From the IMG/VR virus record IMGVR_UViG_3300020474_001787, positions 1 through 24,539 of that record: 24,539 nucleotides of DNA, one strand, 5' to 3'. Made by a program: the position numbers and the translations under genes. This DNA comes from a virus. Below, one piece after another: positions 14,348 through 23,400 of the stretch. Position 1 is the stretch's first letter. Every line of letters begins with the position of its first letter. The notes beneath the pieces are model-generated. The model was not told where the DNA came from. It did no database searches and was given only the letters and a program-made list of their open reading frames with translations.

Positions 14348-16978
14348 CTAAACTATTGTTAAGTTACCTACCATGCCCCCGTGAATAGTACACTGGTATA
14401 CCAATGACGTATCACTTGGTTCATGTGGTACTGTAAATACTTGCGTTCCTGTAGTACTTCCACTAACACCTTCTGTGAATGAACTACCACCATTTGATAC
14501 TCTAATTGCAAATGGATGTCCTGATCCAGTAGTGTTATTAAAGATATAAGTAGCACCCTTGTACAATGTAAAGTTTGGATTGTCAGCTGTTGCACTAACA
14601 CCTGGTCCTGCAAATCTATATGCACTTGCACCATTTGATGTTACCGTGTAGTAGTAAACTGGACCTTGTGTTGCCGCCCAAGCACTACCATTGTAGTAAA
14701 CCATGTCACCAGCCGCCGGTGAACTTATTGAAATTCCTGATATTGTATCATTTACCCAAGCACTACCATTCCATTTTAAGAACTGTCCTGAACTTGGAGT
14801 TGATATAGTAACATCTGCTAGATCATCTAGATCAGTATTACCTGCATTAATTGTTATGTTACCTTCTGTATCACTTGCAGTTGTTATTCTTGTACCACCA
14901 ATAATTTTAATTGATTCGTTGCTGTTGATTGCAATCATCGAAGAGTCATCAGCACCTATGCTAAAGCTAAATTGTCCGCCTGTACTTTTCCATGTACTAC
15001 CATTGTAGAATACAACATCACCTACGTTGGCATCATATATCATATCACCTGCTTGTCCTGTTAAACCATTTATTCCATCTTGGTCATAACTTCCTAGTCT
15101 TAAAGGTGTTCTTTGTAATACCACAGCATTCGCGGCATCAAATATAATATTACTTGCACTTGTAAATGTTGGTACACCAGTTCCTGATGTTTGCATTGTG
15201 TCTGCTGTAATAGTTGTTGCATTTATAGTTGTAAACGATCCTGTTACACCTGTTAGTGTATCAGTTGTTTTGTTGTAAGTTAAACCTGAATCTCCACCAA
15301 ATGAACTTGCATCATTAAACTGAACCTGTGTATCAGAACCTCCTGGAGTTCCTCCTCCACCACCGCCACCTGATGAGTTAATTGTAATTGTATCTGTACC
15401 TGAGTCAGTTGTAATTGTTACGTTGGTTCCTCCAACAAGAGTTAATGTATCTGTTGTTGAGTCTGCTGTAACTGTATTCTGTCCTGCTACTGCTATGTTG
15501 GCAAATAAGTTTTGTGTTCCACCGCCACCAGTCTGGTCAACCCAAGCTAGTACTCCTGATCCGTTTGTTTTTAAAACTTGATCTGCACTTCCATCACCGT
15601 CTGGTAAAATAAATGTTGTGTTAGATGTTAGTGTAGCTGGTGCTCTAACGGCAGTATAGTTTCCGTTGTCACCTGCATAGTATCTAGTTTCTGCGGCACT
15701 TGCCATCTTAAAGTGTGTGCCAACTGTAATTTCGTTTGTTCCGTTATCTAGTGTGCCACTTACGTTTACGTCTGTTGCATTTATTGTTGTACTGTTTAAA
15801 GTTACAGCCGCTAATGTATTTGTATTAGGATTATAATTAAAGTTTGCATCTGTTCTAGCTGTTTGAGTACCACCGCCATTGGAACCTACAAACATTGGAT
15901 ATTGTGTTGCCGCACTATTGTCAGTTGTTACTGTGATAGTTGCCGCATCAATATTGTTTAATGCACGAGGTCTCCATTTGTTTGCACTTGCTACCCAACT
16001 TAATGCATAATCATTTTGTGGAGCAACCGTAGTAACATCAACATCTGATAAGTCACCAATTTCTGAAATAGAACTTGATACTGTTCCTGGTTCCCATCTG
16101 CTTTGTGCATTGTCCCAAATAAGAGCTTGTCCATTGTTAGCACCTGCTGTAACTACATCATTGATATCACCTAAGTTTAATGATGCTGTAACTGTAATTT
16201 TTCCTTCTGCGTCTGAGGCTGTAGTTATTCCACCGCCACCTGCAATTTGTAATGTTTCACCGTAGCCGATATTTCTAACTGTTGAATCATCAGCCGCTAC
16301 TTGTATTAATGTTCCACCAGTTTCTTGTGCTAGTGGTATCCAAGCACCTGCGTGTGCAAAGTAGGCTTTACCTGTTGCGTGTACGTGTGCAAACATTCCG
16401 TGCCAATCTGTTGCACTTGGTAAGTCTGCCAATGTTGCGAATACGTTTTTAAAATAAACTTTACCAACTGATATATCTCTAGTTGAAGTTGCACCTCTGG
16501 CTAAAACTGTATCTAGTGTATCAGCTTCTGTTACAGTTGCTCTGTATTTGAAAGTTTGTGACGCATGGTCATAATAAAGAACTTTACCATCATCACTTGA
16601 TACCGGAGTAGTTACGTTAGCTAATGTTTGTATGTTTGCCGCTTGTATACGTGCATCTGATCTTGCATTTGAAAAGAATAAATTAGTTGTTCCTTCTACT
16701 ATTTGATCTGATGTTGTACCTGTTGCTAGATATCCAATGTCGTTTGCAAAAGAACTTATAGCACTTGGTACTGTAGGAATAATTGGCTTATTAGATAAGT
16801 CGTTATAATCACCACTGAACGGATTGTTAAATGATACGTTGTTAATTCTTACGTCTGTTGCGTTTACTGTTCCTACGTTAGTAAGTCCAGATCCACCAAG
16901 ATCTAAATTATCACCGACTGGTAATTCTTTAATCTTTTTATCCGTTGTATCTACTACTAGTGGTATTCTATTTGCCAT
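14348..16978 (-). CDS. Tail-fibre-type protein with C-terminal cupredoxin-like domain
   Basis: 876 residues. The body is made of beta-rich repeats common in marine phage fibres, with recurrent 'G..L.WNGSAW' and 'DDST..I..GE...I.GG..ITTASD.EG.IT' units and a poly-Gly linker (seven Gly) around residue 540. The last 101 residues (776-876) form a cupredoxin-like domain: YTVTSNGASAYRFAG, TLYKGATYIFNN, GHPFAIRV, and YQCTIHGGMVGNLTIV. His821, Cys863, His866 and Met869 stand where type-1 copper ligands sit in plastocyanin-like proteins. Copper binding is inferred, since many such domains are structural. A perfect TATAAATA box lies 18 bases upstream of the ATG. It heads a unit with the two subtilases. 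Confidence 0.82.
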   Translation of the reverse strand: MANRIPLVVDTTDKKIKELPVGDNLDLGGSGLTNVGTVNATDVRINNVSFNNPFSGDYNDLSNKPIIPTVPSAISSFANDIGYLATGTTSDQIVEGTTNLFFSNARSDARIQAANIQTLANVTTPVSSDDGKVLYYDHASQTFKYRATVTEADTLDTVLARGATSTRDISVGKVYFKNVFATLADLPSATDWHGMFAHVHATGKAYFAHAGAWIPLAQETGGTLIQVAADDSTVRNIGYGETLQIAGGGGITTASDAEGKITVTASLNLGDINDVVTAGANNGQALIWDNAQSRWEPGTVSSSISEIGDLSDVDVTTVAPQNDYALSWVASANKWRPRALNNIDAATITVTTDNSAATQYPMFVGSNGGGTQTARTDANFNYNPNTNTLAAVTLNSTTINATDVNVSGTLDNGTNEITVGTHFKMASAAETRYYAGDNGNYTAVRAPATLTSNTTFILPDGDGSADQVLKTNGSGVLAWVDQTGGGGTQNLFANIAVAGQNTVTADSTTDTLTLVGGTNVTITTDSGTDTITINSSGGGGGGGTPGGSDTQVQFNDASSFGGDSGLTYNKTTDTLTGVTGSFTTINATTITADTMQTSGTGVPTFTSASNIIFDAANAVVLQRTPLRLGSYDQDGINGLTGQAGDMIYDANVGDVVFYNGSTWKSTGGQFSFSIGADDSSMIAINSNESIKIIGGTRITTASDTEGNITINAGNTDLDDLADVTISTPSSGQFLKWNGSAWVNDTISGISISSPAAGDMVYYNGSAWAATQGPVYYYTVTSNGASAYRFAGPGVSATADNPNFTLYKGATYIFNNTTGSGHPFAIRVSNGGSSFTEGVSGSTTGTQVFTVPHEPSDTSLVYQCTIHGGMVGNLTIV
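15350..15370 (-). repeat. Poly-glycine coding tract (seven Gly codons)
   Basis: Seven consecutive Gly codons (GGT/GGC/GGA mix) in the 876-residue fibre gene, after INSS and before TPGG. It probably forms a flexible hinge between fibre modules; similar codons in tandem may also allow length change by slippage. Confidence 0.7.
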
Positions 16979-16996
16979 TTTGTTTTCCTACTAACA

Positions 16997-17004
16997 TATT
17001 TATA
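16997..17004 (-). promoter_or_regulatory. T4-type late promoter box TATAAATA (perfect consensus)
   Basis: TATAAATA on the minus strand is identical to the T4 late promoter consensus, 18 bases upstream of ATG 16978. It overlaps the TAA stop of the 163-residue gene. It would drive the 876-residue fibre and both subtilases. Confidence 0.75.
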
Positions 17005-17491
17005 ATGCCGCTATCCTAGTTTTAAAGTCAGCGAAGTCTGTACTTGCCGCTACTTCTGTTTTTAATGTTGTTAAAGTAATTGTTTCAGCAGTTAAGTAAC
17101 CAGCACCGTTTGTTAACGTGTTATTGTTTGTTGGTATAGTTGGTGTACCACTTAATACTGAGTATGGAATAGTACCACTTACACCGTCAATGATTACTGT
17201 TGAGTCATCTGCTACAACTGAACCTTTTAAATTTCCTATGATGTTTTGTGCTGTAACTGTGCTTGTAGCATGGTTAACTATCACAGTTGAATCTGCACCT
17301 ATAACATCTCCAATGATACTTTGTTGTATAGTAGCACCACCTGTATTTGAAACACCTAACTGGCCTTCAGCAACAATTAGTCTTGTGTATAAATCTGTAA
17401 AGTTGTTCTCTGCTTTACTAAAGGCTGTTCTTATCGGATCTCCGTCACCTTTGTTTGCACTTGAACCTATGTTTATATTTTGCTGTGCCAT
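17000..17491 (-). CDS. Fibre-type structural protein with INIG module, 163 residues
   Basis: It starts NINIGSSANKGDGDPIRTAF followed by SKAENNFTDLYTRL, the shared N-terminal module. The middle contains a repeated unit (GADSTVIVNHATSTV and ADDSTVIIDGVSGTI), then a beta-turn-rich stretch ending in a helix (TLKTEVAASTDFADFKTRIAAL) that could trimerise. It is much shorter than its neighbours and lacks any enzyme domain, so it may be an adaptor between fibre parts. Its ATG overlaps the stop of the 2247-residue gene (TAATG), so its translation is likely coupled to that of the giant fibre. Confidence 0.78.
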   Translation of the reverse strand: MAQQNINIGSSANKGDGDPIRTAFSKAENNFTDLYTRLIVAEGQLGVSNTGGATIQQSIIGDVIGADSTVIVNHATSTVTAQNIIGNLKGSVVADDSTVIIDGVSGTIPYSVLSGTPTIPTNNNTLTNGAGYLTAETITLTTLKTEVAASTDFADFKTRIAAL

Positions 17492-20400
17492 TATACTCTA
17501 CCCACCACTATTTCAATTTCACCGTGTCCAGGTTCTAAATGATCTTGTAATGCTTTACCAATAACTGAACCAACAGTTGGATCAATACCTTTTGATGCGT
17601 GTCCTGGTACACTAGAAGCTACTAACATATCTCCTTTGTGTATGATTCCTGCCACCTTAACTTTTACTCTACCTGTTAATGCTACTGGAATAACAAACTC
17701 GCCTTCTTGATGTGAGTTCATTAAGTAAGCTGGATGTTCTGAAACAACACCTGCTACTCTTGTATCCTTGTGTAATGAACTTTGTGTAACTTCTTTGTCG
17801 CCACCAAATATAATAACTGTACCTGGTTGATAGTTTGCATCTGCAACGTAGTTCTCTGCCAAGTCAGCATATTGAGCCGTTGTTGCAGTACCACTGAATG
17901 TTGTTGCGTAAACTGTATTCCATTTAGCTGTTGCAGTACCTAGTGTGTAAACATTGTTTAGTCCTGGTATTACACTTGTTGCGTTAACTTTAAGTGGAGT
18001 AGCACCATCGGCCACAACAGAAACTTCTCCTGCCGCACTATAACCTGTGTTAGCACCAATACCTATACCTGTTGAGTTTGCATCAAGTTCGCCTGGAGCT
18101 TCAATAAATGAACTGTGTATCCAGTCAACTGCTAATCTACTTTCACCTGCTAATGCAGAGTTAGTTTGGAATGAACCTTGTGTAACTCCTGTGTTACCTA
18201 TGTTAACACTTCCTGGTATTGCTACTGTAGGAGTAACTGTACCAGCCGCTGTCATAAACTGAGCACCACCTGGTGTACTAAATTGTACTTCTGTACCTGA
18301 CGTATCAATAATTAAGTAACTGTCAACTTTTAATCCTTGCATTGACGCATTACCGTTACCATCTGTTTTAACTAGAGCGTTCGCGGCACCTGTTGTTGAA
18401 ACTGTTTCAATAACACCGCCACCACCTTGTACAACATCTGCAAAGGTTACTTCAGTAACGTCACCTGTACTTGAATCCTGTACAGATCTACCAAGTACTG
18501 TTTGGTCAGCTATGTTAATTAATTTTCTATAATCTAATTTGCCGTTGTCAATAGTTGCCCAACCGTTAGTTGCTGTAAAGATACTGCTATCTAAACTTAT
18601 AACACCTAAGTCATTTTGTGAAATACCTGTTGCGTTAGCTCTTGTAGTTGCCGCATTTAAGTTTAATTTACTTTGTGCAATAGCCGCCGCTGAATTTACA
18701 TCTGCGTTTACAATGCTATCTGCTCTAAGTTGCATATCAACTGTGACTGCACTTGCGGTTCTTTCAACCTGAATGTTTACATCTGAAACTGCTTCTTCTA
18801 CCGCAGTAGCAAATTCATGATGTGGTCCATTGTTAACTTGAGCTGTAACTGTACCACTTTGTGCTGAAACTATATCAGCTGTCGTAAATGCTCCTGATGT
18901 TGCTGTGTATATTAATAAGTTTTCTGCAACGCCATTTCTTGATACGTTCTTAACTTCAACAATAGTACCAGCCGCACCTGAATTACTTCCTGATATTACG
19001 TTACCTGCAACAAAGTTACCACCTGTTGCTGGTGCTGTATAAAGTCTAAATTTACCTGTTAAAAGAAGTGCCTGGTTTGCCGCAGGTGCTTTCATTTCAA
19101 CATCAATGTTCTCTGGAATAGTATCACCAGCCGCAATCAATCCGTCAACGTATGATTTAGTTGCCGCGTCTTGGTTACTTGATGGATCACTTAAATTAGT
19201 AATCTTAAATCCGCCTGCTGGTATGTTTGCAGTAAATGAAGTTGAACCATCTCTTGCTACTGCACCTGGTCCTATTGGACTTCCAACTACATTACCAGCA
19301 TGATCCCAACCTAATCTCTTATTAACGTAACCTCTAACTGCTGACTCTGTTGGAACAGCATCAGTGGCATTATCAGTCATTGTGTCGTCAGCACTAAATT
19401 CGCCTACAACAACACCACGTTTAAATCCAATACCATCTAAGTTACTTAAGGCAATACTTGCTGAGAATGTAACTGTACCAGTACCTTGATCAACTGTAAA
19501 GAATTTACCAACTCTAAAGAATCCATCTTGGTCTGTACTTACGTAGAATACTCTACCTTTATCTCTTTCGTCTGTTTCTTTGGTTTGGTCTTTTGTTTGT
19601 GTAGCTTGACCAAAAGTTGAATTTGGATAGTTTGAACTATTAAATCCACCTGTACCAATGTTTAAGAAATCATGTCCTGTTGCTCTACAAGTTGAAATAT
19701 TAATTGTAATTTCTGCACCTTCAGTGGAAGCCAATCCAGCTCTTAGTGTAACCACTGAACTTGAATTAACCAGTGTGCTATGAATACCTGTTACTAAACT
19801 TGAACTGTTAATTTCTTTACCAGCAACGTCTGTAATTGCAATAGTACCAAATCCTGATCTTTGTGTGTATCCTGTAATCTGGTGTGTCTTACCATCCCAA
19901 ACAAATATCATGTCACCGGAGTTTAATCTATCTATTTGGTCTTGTGATGTAATTGTTACAACAGCGATAACATCGTCACCTGCTGTGTTACCCATTGTAG
20001 TACCACCTGCACCAGCAAAGGTTGTTAGTGCGGCGTTTGTATTATCAATAACTAATTTAATGTAATCATATGGACTATCAAATCTAATATGTCTTACACC
20101 TGAAGCCAATGTAGCCCCTAATGAATCTGTAGTATTAAATGCTAATGTTCTGTAAACTGTTTCTGACTCATCAAATATTAAAGCTGAACTTGGTCTTGTT
20201 GTAGTTGACTCAACACCTGAGAATTGGAATGATGAACTTGATCTTATCATTACCTTCTGGTCGTTTGCCAATACTGCTTTTAGTCCTGTTGAACTTGTAG
20301 TATTAGCACCAGTTGTTGCCAAGTTTAATTTGTAAACTGTATTGCTTCTAGTTCCTGTTGGAGGTGAACCAGGTTGTGTTGGATTTTGTACAGTTGTAAC

Positions 20401-23400
20401 TTCATATCTAGTTGTACCAAGTACACCACCATGATCGATTTCAATTTCTGATCCTACTAAAGGAACGTATTCTGTGTCATACACATAGATATATAATTGA
20501 TCTATTGCATGATTAAATGTTGAACCACCGTCGTCAAAGACCTTGGCAGTCTGTATCATGTTATTGTCTAAGACAATAGTGTCTGGTACTTCGTTTGGAT
20601 CTGATCCTGTTGAAACTAATCCGTATGTACCATAAGCATTAGATCCGTTTAATGATCTAATCTCAGCACCTGTTCCTGCATAGTAGGCCGCTTCGTTGTA
20701 ATATGTAAACTGTGATACAAGTTCTGATAATGCTGTATTAATTGCAACAGTACCATAACCTAGATCGTTAACCTGTGTAAAGTCGTTTGCTAACATACTT
20801 CTGTTACCAGCAGTTTGTAATGTAATTGCGTAAGGTGTGTTTAGAGTGTAACCAGCACCTGATGGTCCTGATGTTGGATCTAATATTAGTGTAGCACTTC
20901 CGTTTGCTTGGTCATAAGCTGTAACGGCATTAACTTGATAACGTACACCGTCAACATAGAATGGACAAGGTACTTGAGGTCTTTTTATTCTAAGACCTTC
21001 GCCTGTTTCACTTTGTACATTAATGCTGTATGCTGTATTTGTACTTAAAATTTTTGTTCTTAGGTTTCCTACAAAACCATCAATAAACATACCACCTGCA
21101 AAACGTTTCTTGTTAATGCTTTGTGAGAAACTTGAAGCAGTTTGTATGTAAGGTGATTTAGTTAATACTGATCCTTCTGGATCAAGTACACACATAAACC
21201 CGCCATGTCCTTTAACACTAATGTTTCTTAATATAGTTGCATCACCCATTAAGAAGACATCCATGTCTTTGTTGTTCTTAGCTGTACTTGATGAGTTTGT
21301 ATGATCTGTTAAGTAATGATAACCATAACTGCTAGATTCTAAAGTAGGTAAACTTCCCAAGCCACTTGTTAGAACACTTCCAAGGAATGTAAATTGTGTA
21401 TTTGTTTTTGTAACTGCGGCAGTTTCACCTGCTGTTGAATCAATTGTTTGTGTTGTAACACTTTGTAAACTTGTATGAGCCGCATTGGCTAAAATGTATG
21501 TTCTAATAATAGAACTTAATTCATCAAACGCCGCTTTTGTCTGTGCTTCTCTACCTGCGATGTTTGAAACTGTTCCATCGTAGTATGTGTTAGCTTGATC
21601 CCAAAACTTTTCATTACCACCATGTTTAATATCATAGATTAATGCATCAAGAACTCTACCAGTGTCTACTTCAAACTTTTTCTTATCATAAGTAAAGCCA
21701 CTCCATATACCTGCGGCACCGGCTATCTGTGCGTCGATCCATGCAACGGTTTCATCTTTTAAATATTCTTTGTTTAAAGTTAAAAGTTCTACTGCACTTG
21801 GATTGTAAGTTGTTTTTAAATCAATGCTATCAAATGTAGGCTCTCTGTAGAAATAAACGTTACGCCATTGTGAAGTTGAAACTCCGTCTACTGGTTCAAT
21901 TATAACACGTCTAAATTCATCACCTTTTATTGATACACCGTTTGGTACTCTAATTGGAAACTGTTCTTTGTATGTTCCTGATTCAACATGAATACTAATA
22001 TTCTTTATTGAAGTTTTGTTACCGTAATCTAGTTCTTCACCAACTGCAAATGTTAACGGTTCTAATAATTCTAATTCTAATGTGTCGTGTGTTGCACCTG
22101 CTGTAATTTTTACTAGTCTACCAACTGCTCCAGATGTTTTACCTACAACAAGTTTACCTGGAATTAAGTCTTGGTTGCTTGATATGTTTTGATCAACATA
22201 ACCAACACTACCATTTGTAATTGTGATTGACCATGTGCTACCTTCAACAAGTTGTGGAGCACTTGCAATAGTTGGACCTGTAATAATTGTTGAAACAATA
22301 TCCCATTTTGCCGCTACTGCTGATTGTCCTACTGCATCAACTACCTGTGCATTGTCAGTTGTTTGTACATGAACTTCTGGATATACCTTGTTACCTAATG
22401 AACAGTTCCAAGTTATGTTTGCTACTGTAACAATGTCACCTGCTACTGCACCGTGAGTGGTTGCAGTTGTAATAGTAACAACACCATTAACATGATCGTA
22501 TGTTGCACCTGTAATATTATGTGCAACGCCATTAAATGTAACTGTACCACCACTTACATAAGTGTGAGCATAGTTATTGCTACCTGTGTTTATTGATATA
22601 GTGTTTGCACCTAAGCCAATTGTTCTTACTGCAAATTGACCTTGGTATAATGTTGTTTCCATTACATTGGTAATAACTTTTGCGTGTAGAGCCTTAGCAA
22701 ATGTAATAGCCGCTAATGTTTCTGTTCTTTGTGACTGTCTTGCTTTTTGTCCACTTGCAGTACTATAATATCTTAAACCTGCATTTCTACTGTGATAGTT
22801 TGCAGTTGTACCATCTAGTATGTCTAGTATAATACCGTTAGCAATTCTTGTTAAGTCATTTCTACATTGACTTCTATCAAACAAGTATGTTGGATAAGTT
22901 GCATTCAAGTAACTGATAGTTTCTTCTCTGATGAACTTTAAGTTAGCATCTGTAAGAACTTTTACTTCTTCGTATCCACTTGAACTAGTAACACCACTTG
23001 TTGCTACTGTTGAATTACTTGCACCACTGTTATATGTAATTGTTTGTTTGTATGGGCCAATAGTTAAAGGAGAAGTTGTAATAACTTCTTCTGCTTTAGC
23101 CGCCGCGGCCGCTATTGATTTGTAAGCATAGTTCCAAGCTCTACCTTCACTACCAACTGGCACGTTAGCCATTCCGTCATCACCCTTGGTGCTAACATAT
23201 AAGTTTGTAGCACTTGCAAATGCTGAATTGTCTACGTAGTATTTTGTAACTGCTTGTCTATCTGTAATTCCGTTTGGTTGTCCTGCACCTGCAAATGAAC
23301 CTGGGTGGTCATTCAAGTACAATGTACCAGTCATTTCGTCACCTTGACGTCTAGTAATTGATTCTCTTGGTAATGCTTCTGACTTAATCCAATATCCTGC

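Noticed and set aside
14368-14634. 88-residue minus-strand frame within the fibre gene
   Set aside because: It is another frame of the cupredoxin-coding end of the 876-residue gene; its Gln/Val/Leu-rich product shows no domain and it has no RBS.
22931-23125. Plus-strand frames over the giant fibre gene
   Set aside because: They are hydrophobic antisense shadows of Thr/Ser/Ala-rich coding sequence and have no start signals.
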